A stretch of 64,000 bases of DNA from assembly GCA_965249965.1 (NCBI GenBank), contig OZ252262.1, positions 1,054,001 through 1,118,000 on the forward strand. Reading direction: 5' to 3'. Positions 51,589 through 61,585 of this stretch are shown in pieces. This DNA is from HXMU1420-13 sp965249965. Its GTDB lineage: Bacteria; Bacteroidota; Rhodothermia; Balneolales; Balneolaceae. The notes beneath the pieces are model-generated. The model searched no databases, had not been told where the DNA came from, and was given only the letters and a program-made list of their open reading frames with translations. Position 1 is the stretch's first letter, and each line of letters opens with the position of its first letter. Both the position numbers and the translations under genes were made by a program.

Positions 51589-52559
51589 TTATTGCTCGGT
51601 GGCGACAATGTCAACGATCATTGGCAAATGATCGGCTACAAAGTCCATAGAATCTGGTGAAAATGGGGTAAAGATCTGAACAGAATTTAAGACAATTTCC
51701 GGAAGCATAAATTCATTGGGGATGATATGATCGATTCTCCAGAATTCAGAATCAGCAGGATGAGAAAACTCACCTGAACCGGCAAGTGGATCTATAAATT
51801 TAAGATCAGTGGAATCGCCCAAAAAGATTGAAATTCCCAACTATCCGGAGTGGCATTAAAATCACCTACCACTAATAAATTCTGATCATGATCAAGTTGC
51901 ATAAATTTTGTGAACTGATTTCTAAGAACATTTATCATTCCAAGGCGCCAGTTTTCGTTACGCTCTCCTCGACCAGCTTTAAGGTGAACACCGGTTAGAT
52001 TAAAATCATAATTTTCATTTACGAGAACATCAACGCTCCACATGCGATTGTTTATGAACGTTTGCGAAGCATCGGTACCATCATCATTTAAATGATCAAT
52101 GATGGGAGAATTTGAGTTTGCATAACTGTAAAAGGTGCCAAGTGGAACACGGCTTAAAAGCACCACATTCATGTACCAGTCGTCGCTTTCCAGACCACCA
52201 TATACCTGATAACCTAATTTCGGGAAATATTCATCCGCAAGTGTTTTAGCATAGGTGCTGCTTTCAAATTCCTGAAATACGATAATATCGGCATCAATCA
52301 TTTTGATAATTTCAGCGAGTCGTTTGCGCCGCTCAGCCATATTTTCAGAAGGTTCGTTTTCTCTGCGATTATTGATGTAGGGGTTATCAAAATCGTCTAC
52401 AAAATGTTCCACATTCCAACTTAAAACACGAACCGTATCGAGAGGGGAATACCAACTAGGCCAGGCCAAATCGGACTTAGTGGTATTATCGTTTGGATTG
52501 GGAGAAGGTTGGGTACAGGTAACAAAAACGAGTAATAAAAAGAGAGTGAAATTGCGCAT
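51589..52559 (-). pseudogene. endonuclease/exonuclease/phosphatase-family lipoprotein, frameshifted
   Basis: The first frame (52559-51792) opens with a lipoprotein signal (lipobox VFVTC) and EEP motifs: LSWNVEHF, IIVFQEFES, LTGVHLKAG and VVGDFNATPDSWE. It then runs into a stop. The rest of the fold continues in the -1 frame (LGDSTDLKFID, then WRIDHIIPNE and ADHLPMIVD, the catalytic SDH-like end), to 51589. The junction is a T5 run (AAAAA at 51821-51825 on the plus strand) in TCTTTTTGGG; one more T would restore QSFLGD. This is either a recent mutation, an assembly error, or -1 slippage. Intact product would be a secreted phosphodiesterase or DNase of about 320 residues. Confidence 0.82.
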
Positions 52560-52609
52560 AGAAGTTTGGTTTTAGATCATGATAAGATAACTATGTTATC
52601 CTGATATAA

Positions 52610-52942
52610 TCATCCAACACATTCTACGCATCGTGTGGTATGGGGCATGTATTCTAATCGACCGAAAGGGATTTCTTTTCCACATTTTTGGCATACCCCG
52701 AAGTCTTTCTCATTCAATCGATCCAGGGTTCTCTCCAGTCTTTTTATGAGTTTCTTCTTAACCCGAAGTGCAGCCTCATTTATGGATTTATTATTGATAG
52801 CATCCATCCGGGAAATTCTACCTATAGATGCATCCAGTGGAATTGGTTTAGTAAGCTCTTCAAGTTCAGATATTTCCGTTGAGAGATATTCAAGGTTTTG
52901 ATGAATGATTTCTTCAATCTTCTCAATCTGATTATGGGTCAT
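52610..52942 (-). CDS. TraR/DksA-family zinc-finger protein
   Basis: A 110-residue protein. An N-terminal coiled-coil helix pair (about 1-75) is followed by a C4-type zinc finger, CQKCG (about 82) and CVECVG at the end, separated by IPFGRLEYMPHTTR, as in DksA-like factors. The DksA tip motif DxxDxA is not evident; the region reads PLDASIGRISRMDA. It may bind RNA polymerase through the secondary channel like DksA or be a general stress protein. It stands upstream of, and on the same strand as, the EEP gene. Confidence 0.88.
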   Translation of the reverse strand: MTHNQIEKIEEIIHQNLEYLSTEISELEELTKPIPLDASIGRISRMDAINNKSINEAALRVKKKLIKRLERTLDRLNEKDFGVCQKCGKEIPFGRLEYMPHTTRCVECVG

Positions 52943-53088
52943 ATTGAAACCATTTAATTATGGTGAAAGTAAGGAGAAGACGCAGTAATAAGAAAAAAGG
53001 GCATTTGTTAGTTTGAATATTGAGCTTATAACTAAGAAAAAAGCTTTTTTTTTCCGTTATTGGTATGGGTTAGTTTTTGGGGAATACA

Positions 53089-55326
53089 ATGAAAATTCAG
53101 CAATTTATTACGGAGTTAAAAAGGCGAAATGTATTTCGCGTGGCAACTGCCTATGCAGTCTCGGCTTGGCTGATCATCCAAATTGTGGCAACAACATTTC
53201 CTTATTTAAATCTACCCGACTGGCTAATTACAGCTGTTATCATACTTTTCATTGTCGGTTTTCCTATAGCAATTGTTGTTGCCTGGGTATTCGAATTGAC
53301 TTCAGAAGGAATTCAAAAGTCGGATGATGTTGAAATTACCGATTCAGTAACAGCAGCTACCAGTAAAAAGCTAAACCGAATTATCATCTCGGTTCTTTCC
53401 ATAGCTCTGGTTTTCCTTTTAACAGAGCGGATATTTTTTGCTGAATCTACACTCATCGAAAATAATGATGTGGAATTTGCTTCGGTTGCCGTTTTACCGT
53501 TTGTAAATATGAGTGAGGATGAAAATAACGAGTACTTCTCGGATGGATTATCCGAAGAACTTCTAAATGTTCTGGCTAAGGTTGACGACCTGAATGTTGC
53601 CGGTCGAACCTCTTCGTTTAAATTCAAAGGTCAGAATGAAAACTTATCCTTGATCGGTGAAGAACTAAAAGTAAATCACATTATTGAAGGCAGTGTTCGT
53701 AAATCAGGTAACCGAATCAGAATTACGGCTCAACTAGTCAAAGTGGATGATGGCTACCATGTGTGGTCAGAAACTTACGATCGCGAATTAACCACTGAGA
53801 ATATTTTTGATATTCAGGATGAGATTTCGAATGCGGTTTTGGGAGAACTCAAAGTCCGATTACTCGGTGAAGAAGTGATCACCACCATAGAATACACACA
53901 GGATATTGAAGCCTATAATTTATATCTGGCGGCTACACAATTAGAAAAAAATAGGGATATAGATGAATTAGAGGCAGCATTAAAAAATTACAAAGCAGCC
54001 ATCCGTCTTGATCCAGGTTTTGCTCTTGCTTATGCACGATTAGCCTGGGTGTATTATCTGGTTCACGAATATGGAAATCTTTCACTGGATGAATTACTTC
54101 CACTAATGAGAGAGAATATTGATAAAGCTTATGCAATTGACCCAAATTTAGGGAAAGCTGTACTAGCTGAGGCAGTATACTATCGCTATACACGAGAACC
54201 CGAGAAAGGATTACAAGCCAGCGATCGTGCTATTGAGTTAATACCAAATGATCCTGAGACCTGGATTGTTCGTAGAAATGCCATCTTTTTTTCTTCGATT
54301 GGTGATCGAAACCGAGAAGATTGGATAGCAATGGGTGAGGCAACCAAAAGAGCCTATGAACTAGACGAAAATAACCCTGCCTATGCTAATATGTATGCGC
54401 GGAACCTTCCAGAGCGCGGTGAGCATGAAGAAGCATTAGAAATTTTAAACAGGATTAATCGATTATACCCAGAATTCGGTCCTGCATTTGCAACCAAAGC
54501 CAGAATTTATTCTTACCCACCATATGGTGAATTGGATAAGGCATTCATTACCGTTTTTGAACAGTACCGAAATGACCCAGAAGACTTAACGAATTTGACT
54601 TCCATGCTTGATGCGGCTATGAATATTGATTTTCGTGGCATGGAAGATTTTCTGGTCCAACAAATTCAATTATTATACCCCGGAAACCCAAATGTGATGC
54701 CTCCGATAGCAGAATATTATACTAAAAATGAACGGGTTACAGAGCTACTTGATCAGCTTGGTACAATGAAGGATAATGGTGTTTTGGTACCTAACGCCTT
54801 TGTTGATGGATTAACAGCTGTTAAGGCATTTAAAGATGATGATTATGAAACAGCATATCATCTATTCACAAAAGACGACCCCGATTTAAAAAATGGAACC
54901 TTTGAAGCTTCTGATAAATCATTAAGAGATTTATTCGGATATGGGTATTTGAATGAAAAGCTTGGAAATGATTCTATTGCAGTAGCCATGGAGAAGGTTG
55001 TTTGCGAACAAGTGGAACTGAGAAGAACCGATCAGGAGACTGAAATAGATAAAGTTCAATTAAATCTATATTGCGAGATGGCTCGGGGCAATTTTGCTCA
55101 GGCAATAGAGCTAATGAACACGCTGTATTTTGAGCATAAATTTAAATACAAAATGTTGGTGGACCTTGAATTTTCACCAATTATGTTAGTTTTGCAAAAA
55201 GATCCAGGATTCAGCGAATTCGAGAATTCTATACGAGAAGATGTCTGGAAGATGAGAGAACATGTTATTGCTTATCTTAAAGAAGAAGGTGAATGGCGGG
55301 AAGAGTGGAAGGTTGAAATGAATTAA
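53089..55326 (+). CDS. TolB-like/TPR membrane protein (paralogue 1)
   Basis: A 745-residue protein. I choose the ATG at 53089, which matches the N-terminus of the next paralogue (MKIQ-F-ELKRRNVFRVATAYA). A basic juxtamembrane motif and three hydrophobic helices (about 17-35, 45-65, 97-115) come first. A TolB N-terminal-like/FlgO-like domain (COG5616 type, about 128-235) follows: SVAVLPFVNMSEDENNEYFSDG, AGRTSSFKFKG, IIEGSVRKSGNRIRITAQLV and WSETYDREL. TPR-like helices run from about 270 to 740. The C-terminal part is predicted to be periplasmic. First gene of a three-gene operon. Confidence 0.85.
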   Translation: MKIQQFITELKRRNVFRVATAYAVSAWLIIQIVATTFPYLNLPDWLITAVIILFIVGFPIAIVVAWVFELTSEGIQKSDDVEITDSVTAATSKKLNRIIISVLSIALVFLLTERIFFAESTLIENNDVEFASVAVLPFVNMSEDENNEYFSDGLSEELLNVLAKVDDLNVAGRTSSFKFKGQNENLSLIGEELKVNHIIEGSVRKSGNRIRITAQLVKVDDGYHVWSETYDRELTTENIFDIQDEISNAVLGELKVRLLGEEVITTIEYTQDIEAYNLYLAATQLEKNRDIDELEAALKNYKAAIRLDPGFALAYARLAWVYYLVHEYGNLSLDELLPLMRENIDKAYAIDPNLGKAVLAEAVYYRYTREPEKGLQASDRAIELIPNDPETWIVRRNAIFFSSIGDRNREDWIAMGEATKRAYELDENNPAYANMYARNLPERGEHEEALEILNRINRLYPEFGPAFATKARIYSYPPYGELDKAFITVFEQYRNDPEDLTNLTSMLDAAMNIDFRGMEDFLVQQIQLLYPGNPNVMPPIAEYYTKNERVTELLDQLGTMKDNGVLVPNAFVDGLTAVKAFKDDDYETAYHLFTKDDPDLKNGTFEASDKSLRDLFGYGYLNEKLGNDSIAVAMEKVVCEQVELRRTDQETEIDKVQLNLYCEMARGNFAQAIELMNTLYFEHKFKYKMLVDLEFSPIMLVLQKDPGFSEFENSIREDVWKMREHVIAYLKEEGEWREEWKVEMN

Positions 55327-55329
55327 GGC

Positions 55330-57180
55330 ATGAAAATTCAAAATTTCCTACAAGAACTAAAACGCAGAAACGTATTTCGCGTGGCAACTGCCTATGCCAT
55401 TGCCGGATGGTTGATTATTCAGGTGTTCGCAACCATTGCTCCACAGCTGGGTTTCCCGGATTGGATCGCACCATTAGTAACTACCTTGGTTCTGATTGGA
55501 TTTCCCATAGTGCTCATTATTGCCTGGGCGTTTGAGTTGACTCCTGAAGGCATCAAAAAATCCGAGGATGTAAAAATCACGGAATCGTTGACACGAAACA
55601 CCGGAAAGAAATTGAATGGACTCATTATTGGGGTACTTTCCGTAACGGTTGTATTTCTTTTGGTAGATAAAATCTTTTTTCAATCCACGATTCAAGATCT
55701 GCCGAATGAGCTGGTTAATAATGTTTCGAGCCAATCGGTAGCGGTACTCCCTTTCGCTGATTTATCAGAGAATAAAGATCAGGACTGGTTTAGCGATGGA
55801 CTTACCGAAGAAATTCTGAATTCACTAGCTCAACTACCGGAGTTACAGGTTACTTCCAGAACATCTGCCTTTCAGTTTAAAGGCAAAGACATCGACATCA
55901 GTTTGATTGCAGATACACTGGGTGTTGCTCATGTTGTGGAAGGTTCAGTTCGTCGAATTGGAGATCAATTACGTATTACCGCACAGCTCATTCGAGCTGA
56001 AGATGGTTTCCATCTTTGGTCGGAAACCTATGATAGCAATACTGATCGTTTATTTGATGTGCAAACCGACATTGCAGAGGAGATTGCAACAACACTTGAC
56101 GTATTCTTAAATGATGAACGTCGTGAACGGATGTTTGCCACCGGAACACGAAATGTGTTGGCATTTCAAGAGTATCTAAAGGGCATGGATATGTATAGAA
56201 AAGCCCATAACACCACTCAAATTGATAGGCTTTGGGAGGCTAACGAATTATTTGATCGGGCATTAGAGTTAGACCCAAATTTTGGACAAGCATCAGTCAT
56301 AAAGATGGATGCATATGCTCATATGATTACCGACCCGGGAACATCTAGTTTGATAATGTCCTACGATGATGCCCGAAATGGTCTTATCGAATCTTTGGAA
56401 TACGGAGCAGAGCGAATTGAAGATCCTGCCCTTAATAATGCGGCGTTATTAAATGCTGTTTTTTTTAGTGATTCCTGGTATCAGCTTCCAGATTTAAAAC
56501 AAGACGTTATGGTGGCAATGGGTGATCAAAAGAGGTTTCCTGTAGGTGGTATCTGGGAAACTGAAATATTTACCATGCTTGGTGAACACGAAATTGTGCT
56601 AATGGATGTTCAGGAAACGGTACACTTGGATCCATTAAGCCTTAGCTCCTGGATGTATCGCTGTATGGTAGCAATGAAAGAAGGTGGTTCCTCAGAACTT
56701 TTGAAAATCGTGGATCAAAGTAAAAGTTCGATTGGGAATAATGATTTTCTAAATGCTTTTGCCCATACGATGATTGGAATAAATCAGGAAAAAGAATTAT
56801 TACGCTCGATTTATCCAAATGGTATTGAAAATTGGAATGCACAAGATGTGTGGACGCTTCAGTTTAATTCCTTCCTGGCTGCTGCACTAGGTCAGGATGA
56901 ACTGGCCGAAGAAATTTTTGAAGTGTATAAAGAAAAAGCAGCCTTTATCGATGATTTTGCAGCGTTAACTTTATTTGAATTGGGGAAAACAGAAGAAGCA
57001 AGAGCAGCCATTAGATACATTGATAGCTTACCTGGTGGTTCAGCTAACTTGGTAATTGGGATTGTTACTTTCGGTAATCGCTTATTCTTTGATTTAGAAG
57101 ATGCACCAAATTTGGCGAAAAGGTTTGAAGAGGCCAATGTTGATATCTCGCAAATGAAAATTGTGACCTGGAATAATTAA
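55330..57180 (+). CDS. TolB-like/TPR membrane protein (paralogue 2)
   Basis: A 616-residue paralogue of the preceding gene, starting three bases after its stop. Same N-terminal ELKRRNVFRVATAYA motif and three helices, the same TolB-like domain (about 135-240: SVAVLPFADLSENKDQDWFSDG, EILNSLAQLPELQVTSRTS, VVEGSVRRIGDQLRITAQLI). Its TPR region is shorter and more diverged (about 280-610). Local tandem duplication with divergence of the repeat region suggests different partners. The function is unknown. Confidence 0.85.
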   Translation: MKIQNFLQELKRRNVFRVATAYAIAGWLIIQVFATIAPQLGFPDWIAPLVTTLVLIGFPIVLIIAWAFELTPEGIKKSEDVKITESLTRNTGKKLNGLIIGVLSVTVVFLLVDKIFFQSTIQDLPNELVNNVSSQSVAVLPFADLSENKDQDWFSDGLTEEILNSLAQLPELQVTSRTSAFQFKGKDIDISLIADTLGVAHVVEGSVRRIGDQLRITAQLIRAEDGFHLWSETYDSNTDRLFDVQTDIAEEIATTLDVFLNDERRERMFATGTRNVLAFQEYLKGMDMYRKAHNTTQIDRLWEANELFDRALELDPNFGQASVIKMDAYAHMITDPGTSSLIMSYDDARNGLIESLEYGAERIEDPALNNAALLNAVFFSDSWYQLPDLKQDVMVAMGDQKRFPVGGIWETEIFTMLGEHEIVLMDVQETVHLDPLSLSSWMYRCMVAMKEGGSSELLKIVDQSKSSIGNNDFLNAFAHTMIGINQEKELLRSIYPNGIENWNAQDVWTLQFNSFLAAALGQDELAEEIFEVYKEKAAFIDDFAALTLFELGKTEEARAAIRYIDSLPGGSANLVIGIVTFGNRLFFDLEDAPNLAKRFEEANVDISQMKIVTWNN

Positions 57181-57198
57181 TTGCATTCAGGCTAAAAC

Positions 57199-60012
57199 AT
57201 GACCGGCAAAGAACTACTTCACTATAAGATTCTGAAAAAGCTGGGTGCCGGCGGAATGGGTACGGTGTATCTTGCAGAGGATTCCAAGCTAGAAAGGAAA
57301 GTAGCTCTCAAGTTTCTTTCATCTGCAATTGCCGAAAATGAGGAAGCACTAGAACGATTTTCTAAAGAGGCAAAAATAGCAGCCTCAATCAGCCACCCGA
57401 ATATTGCACAGGTCCATGCCATTGAAGAAAGTGGAGAAGGTACCTTTATTGTTTTCCAATACATCGAAGGGCAAGAACTGCAAGATTATATTGAAGACAA
57501 CGAACTTACCGAAGAACAACAGTTCGATATTTCTCGAAGCATCGCTGACGGATTATTAGCAGCCCATGAAGAAGGCATCATTCATCGTGATGTGAAGGCA
57601 GGAAATATCATGATTTCTACCAAAGGGCATGTAAAGATTTTAGATTTTGGTATCGCCGGATTATTGGAAGCGGCCGATTTTCATAATACCACAGAGCAAG
57701 TTGGTACAGCCAGCTATATGGCACCGGAATTATTTGTAGGATTGCCCGCAACCTATCAGTCGGAAATATGGGCATATGGTGTTTTACTCTATCAAATGTA
57801 TAGCAAAAAACTCCCGTTTGATGGGGTATATCAGCAAGCCATTTCTTATTCGATCATGCATGAAGAAGCTCAACCAATCAGAGAGCTTGTCCCTGATATT
57901 CCGGAGGCCATTGAGGCAGTTATCACAAAATGTCTCAAAAAAGATCGAGAAGAGAGATACGCCTCCTTTAGTGAAATATTACAGGTGTTGGATGATTACA
58001 AGAATGAAACAAAGACCATTGTCACTGAGGTTAAGACAGGAATATCGACTAAGCAAAAAATAGGCATAGTTTCACTAGTTGGAATTCTTTCTGTGGCGAT
58101 GATCTATATGATTGTAGAGAGAGTGTTTTTTCCGGAAAATATCATTGAGCATCGCGGACTGTCCGTTCAAACAGCATCTATTGCAGTACTTCCATTTGTC
58201 GATTTAAGCCAGGAACAAGATCAAGAGTATTTCACAGATGGATTAACCGAGGAGCTGCTGAATGTACTTGCTAAAGTTGATGAACTACAAGTTGCAGGTC
58301 GAACTTCATCTTTTCAATATAAAGGCCAAAATCTTGATTTAAGAAAGATTGGGGATGATCTGGGCGTTGAGCATGTGCTTGAAGGAAGTATCAGAAAATT
58401 TGGTGATCAAATTCGAATTACCGCTCAGTTGATAAAAGCGGATGATGGGTTTCATATCTGGTCGGAGACGTATGATCGTACCTATTCAGCGAGTGAGTTA
58501 TTTCAAATTCAGGATGAGATTTCACAGAAAGTTCTTCAGGAATTAGAAATCCGTTTGCTACCGGAGAAACAAGATCAGTTATCCAAAGATTTGACCTCAA
58601 ATACGGAGGCGTACGATTTATATCTGAAAGCGAATCAATTGCTTGTGAACCGAAAGGCGGTTGAAATAGAAGAAGCGATTGAATTATATAGCCAGGCCAT
58701 TGAGCTAGACTCACAATTTGCAGCTGCTTTCGCAAGGCGAGCTATTGCCTATGATCTGTTAGACACTTATGGAAATATTGAACGTCAGGAAATGCTGGAT
58801 AACATGAGGCGAAATATTGATCGGGCATTACTAATTGATTCTGAATTAGTTTGGGCTTATGCAGCCTTAGGCATCTATCATATAAATAATGATAATCACG
58901 AAGAAGCCCATATTGCTTTACATAAAGCCTATGAATTAGCTCCCGGCGACCCGGAAATACTGATATGGTATTCTTGGGTTGTTCATGAATGGGACGATAC
59001 GATAGAATTAGTTGAAAGGGCTTATGAAATAGATCCATTTAATGCGTTAGTGATTTACAATAAAGCATGGTACCACTACGATAACGATGAATTTGATGAA
59101 GCGTTTGAATTGATGGAGAAAAACATCGAGTTGAATCCTGAAAACTCATTAGCGCTTAGTTTAAAAGGTCAATTTATGAAAGATCAGCCGTTTGGTAGGC
59201 TGGACGAAGCTTTCATTTTAGCCTACCAGGCTTATGAAATAGAGCCGGGCAATCTTACTTATAAATTTGAGCTAGCTGAAATATCTTTTGATTTGGGCTT
59301 CTTTTTTCTGGTAGAAAAGATGCACAATGAAATAGAGATGATATATCCGGAGAATATCAGCTTGTTAGATTTAAAGTTTGATCAATTCCTTTACACCGAA
59401 AATTATGACAGTGCGCGTGTGCTATTAGAAAATGCTATTGAAATAATGGATATGGATCGTTCTAGCTATGATGTAATCGAGGCCATGCTAAATCTATACG
59501 TTAATGCAGGTTGGTATGAAGAAGCTGAGACATATTTAAATGAATATGTTCCCGACATCCCTGCTCTAGAAAACCTGAAAGATTACTATACCGAAGACTT
59601 GGCTATAAGTAGTGTGTTATATGACAAATTAGGAAATGAGCAGGTATCGCAATCACTAGCCAATGCTACTTGTGAAGAAGTGATGTCTAATATGGAGTAT
59701 GAAGGGGATATCGAAAAAGAAATCATTCAGAATTTGATGGATTACATGGATTGTGTTGCCGTAAAAAAAGACAAGGATTTATTGCTCGATATACTTGAAG
59801 AAATACACTTTGGTAGATACTCAAAGGCAAATATTTATACTTTTCTGGATATTAATCCAACCTTAGATTTTATTCGCGAAGATCGTGAATACCGCGAGCT
59901 TCGGGATCGAATGGAAGTGGATATTGCTTCCATGAGAAACAATGCTGTTTCATGGCTACAAACAAACGGCCATTGGCAAGCGGGTTGGGAAATTTATATT
60001 CCTAATTATTAG
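57199..60012 (+). CDS. Hanks-type Ser/Thr kinase with TM, TolB-like domain and TPRs
   Basis: A 937-residue receptor-like kinase. Kinase domain: residues 9-270, with Gly-rich loop LGAGGMGTVYL (15-25), Lys38, HRDVKAGN (His129, Asp131) and DFG at 149-151, an APE-like MAPELF, and Arg near the end. All catalytic residues are intact. One transmembrane helix follows at about 285-305. The TolB-like domain is at about 325-435 (SIAVLPFVDLSQEQDQEYFTDG, VLEGSIRKFGDQIRITAQLI), and TPR units run from about 460 to 930. The C-terminal half is therefore the same module as in the two upstream paralogues, with the kinase replacing their N-terminal three-helix unit. It starts 18 nt after paralogue 2. Confidence 0.92.
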   Translation: MTGKELLHYKILKKLGAGGMGTVYLAEDSKLERKVALKFLSSAIAENEEALERFSKEAKIAASISHPNIAQVHAIEESGEGTFIVFQYIEGQELQDYIEDNELTEEQQFDISRSIADGLLAAHEEGIIHRDVKAGNIMISTKGHVKILDFGIAGLLEAADFHNTTEQVGTASYMAPELFVGLPATYQSEIWAYGVLLYQMYSKKLPFDGVYQQAISYSIMHEEAQPIRELVPDIPEAIEAVITKCLKKDREERYASFSEILQVLDDYKNETKTIVTEVKTGISTKQKIGIVSLVGILSVAMIYMIVERVFFPENIIEHRGLSVQTASIAVLPFVDLSQEQDQEYFTDGLTEELLNVLAKVDELQVAGRTSSFQYKGQNLDLRKIGDDLGVEHVLEGSIRKFGDQIRITAQLIKADDGFHIWSETYDRTYSASELFQIQDEISQKVLQELEIRLLPEKQDQLSKDLTSNTEAYDLYLKANQLLVNRKAVEIEEAIELYSQAIELDSQFAAAFARRAIAYDLLDTYGNIERQEMLDNMRRNIDRALLIDSELVWAYAALGIYHINNDNHEEAHIALHKAYELAPGDPEILIWYSWVVHEWDDTIELVERAYEIDPFNALVIYNKAWYHYDNDEFDEAFELMEKNIELNPENSLALSLKGQFMKDQPFGRLDEAFILAYQAYEIEPGNLTYKFELAEISFDLGFFFLVEKMHNEIEMIYPENISLLDLKFDQFLYTENYDSARVLLENAIEIMDMDRSSYDVIEAMLNLYVNAGWYEEAETYLNEYVPDIPALENLKDYYTEDLAISSVLYDKLGNEQVSQSLANATCEEVMSNMEYEGDIEKEIIQNLMDYMDCVAVKKDKDLLLDILEEIHFGRYSKANIYTFLDINPTLDFIREDREYRELRDRMEVDIASMRNNAVSWLQTNGHWQAGWEIYIPNY

Positions 60013-61201
60013 GCGAGATTGTAAATCTGGAAATAGCCAATAATCCTAAGACTGGCCCAATGAACATTACCAGAAAAACCAGTGGATTTGAAGTTGAAGA
60101 CCACAGCAAATTCACAATTTGAATGCTCACAATGGTTAAAGCAAAACCGAGACTATTCACGATGGTAAGTCCGGTAGCTACGTAGGAAGATGTTGAAGAT
60201 TGAGCTACCAAGGTTGAGAATTGCGGACTATCGGGAATCACAAAAATCCCCCAAATCAGCATCAACAAAAGAAAAAGAGCCAGTGGGACTGAAAATGAAA
60301 ATGGGATGAGCAAACAACAAAGCCCGGATATGAGAAGGCTAATCATCGCGACTTGTTTACTTCGATTGCCGAGCGATAAATGTCCACCGATGGCGCATCC
60401 GACCCCTCCAATTCCGATAATCACAAATGACCAAAAAGAAACATCAATGGATTCAATAGTATTGGTTGTGAGGTAATAGGTCAGCATCACCGGGACGAAT
60501 GCCCAGAAGGTGTATAACTCCCACATATGACCAAAATACCCAAAAGCTGCCGATCGAAAGTTTGGGATTTTAAAAAGGTCGATGATTGCACCAAGTTCAA
60601 TTTTTGAAGCAGTATTTTTTTTATGATGTGGACCATCTTTGACCGTCAAAAAGAGTAGAATTCCACCGAGTGAAGCTAATGCTGAAGTCCCGATAATCAC
60701 CGAATGCCAGGAAAAGGAGCTGCCTGTGAATTTCAGAAAATGGGGGAAGGCGGTACCAAGAACGAGCGCCCCAACTAAATAACCGAGGGCTTTTCCCAGT
60801 CCCTCTTTATGCCAATCGGAGGCGATCTTCATCCCCACCGGATAAATCCCCGCCAGAAAGAATCCCGTTGCTACGCGAGCAAGCATAATCTCCGTAAAAT
60901 TTGTACTCCATATTGCAGTGAGATTTGCCAATGAACCGGCAAGGCTGCAAATCAGAAAAACTTTCACCGGCGAAAAGCGATCTGCCAGATTTATAAAGGC
61001 AAAAACCAGCGTTCCGATGATGAAACCCGATTGAACTGCCATGGTAATAAAACCAACAAACATTTCAAGGAGATTTAACTCATAAATTAAGTCATCGACC
61101 ACCGCATTGCCGGCAAACCAAAGGGAGGTTCCGGTAAATTGGGCAAATACAATGACGGGCAGAATATGTCTTGGGACGTTAGGCACTCGCCAAAGAAACA
61201 A
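60002..61201 (-). CDS. major facilitator superfamily transporter
   Basis: A 399-residue protein with about twelve hydrophobic segments. N-half: FTGTSLWFAGNAVVDDLI, then the loop between helices 2 and 3 reading INLADRFSPVKVFLICS, matching the MFS motif A position (G-x-x-aDR) in weakened form. ARVATGFFLAGIYPVGMKIASDW is helix 4-5. C-half: FWSFVIIGIGGVGCAIGGHL and similar. The substrate is undetermined; the CynX/NimT or NarK-like sub-group is possible. It overlaps the kinase gene 3' end by 11 bases (convergent). Confidence 0.88.
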   Translation of the reverse strand: MFLWRVPNVPRHILPVIVFAQFTGTSLWFAGNAVVDDLIYELNLLEMFVGFITMAVQSGFIIGTLVFAFINLADRFSPVKVFLICSLAGSLANLTAIWSTNFTEIMLARVATGFFLAGIYPVGMKIASDWHKEGLGKALGYLVGALVLGTAFPHFLKFTGSSFSWHSVIIGTSALASLGGILLFLTVKDGPHHKKNTASKIELGAIIDLFKIPNFRSAAFGYFGHMWELYTFWAFVPVMLTYYLTTNTIESIDVSFWSFVIIGIGGVGCAIGGHLSLGNRSKQVAMISLLISGLCCLLIPFSFSVPLALFLLLMLIWGIFVIPDSPQFSTLVAQSSTSSYVATGLTIVNSLGFALTIVSIQIVNLLWSSTSNPLVFLVMFIGPVLGLLAISRFTISPNN

Positions 61202-61271
61202 AACAATTACAAAAATTCCCCGTACGGATTTTCATTGATATAATTTTAGGGCTCAGGGCAGCCAACCAAAA

Positions 61272-61391
61272 ATGGAAACCTTTACAATTGTCACCGTAAT
61301 TGCGGTAATCTTGTTTGCAAGATTGGGGATAAGATTGTTATTTGGTTGGATCGAGGCAAAAAAGAAAAACGGGGCAGATAAAGGGGAATGA
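61272..61391 (+). CDS. small single-helix membrane protein (39 aa)
   Basis: A 39-residue frame too short for usual ORF cut-offs: METFTIVTVIAVILFARLGI, then RLLFGWIEAKKKNGADKGE. One hydrophobic helix (about 5-25) is followed by a basic tail. Its TGA overlaps the next frame's ATG (61388) as ATGA, matching the coupled layout of the following run. A sigma70-like TATAAT near 61240 could promote it. No family and no clear ribosome-binding site, so moderate doubt. Confidence 0.45.
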   Translation: METFTIVTVIAVILFARLGIRLLFGWIEAKKKNGADKGE

Positions 61392-61585
61392 AGGTACTTA
61401 TCAAATTTCCACATTGGTCATTTCTGCGCAGGCAGGAATCTGAATCTATAAAACAGTCATTGCGAGAGAATCAGCGAAGCAATTCTCGCGGCAATCTCTC
61501 GGAGATTGCTTCGTCGTTTAAAGTTCTTTCGATGATGAATGTTCACGGCTCCTCGCAAAGACCCTTTAGTCGGGTGGTGTTATAA
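61388..61585 (+). other. repeat-derived open frame (65 codons)
   Basis: The frame encodes both repeat families of this region: FLRRQESE from a family A unit (61416-61445) and the family B unit (61456-61563). It starts by ATGA overlap with the small membrane gene and its TAA forms TAATG with the next start. It is probably not a selected protein, but it stays open and coupled. Confidence 0.5.
61456..61563. repeat. MITE/REP-like element, family B copy 1
   Basis: A 108-bp unit. Ends GTCATTGCGAG(A) and CTCCTCGCAAAGAC form imperfect terminal inverted repeats. An internal dyad GCAATCTC / GAGATTGC lies in its middle. A second copy is at 62702-62828. Confidence 0.7.
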
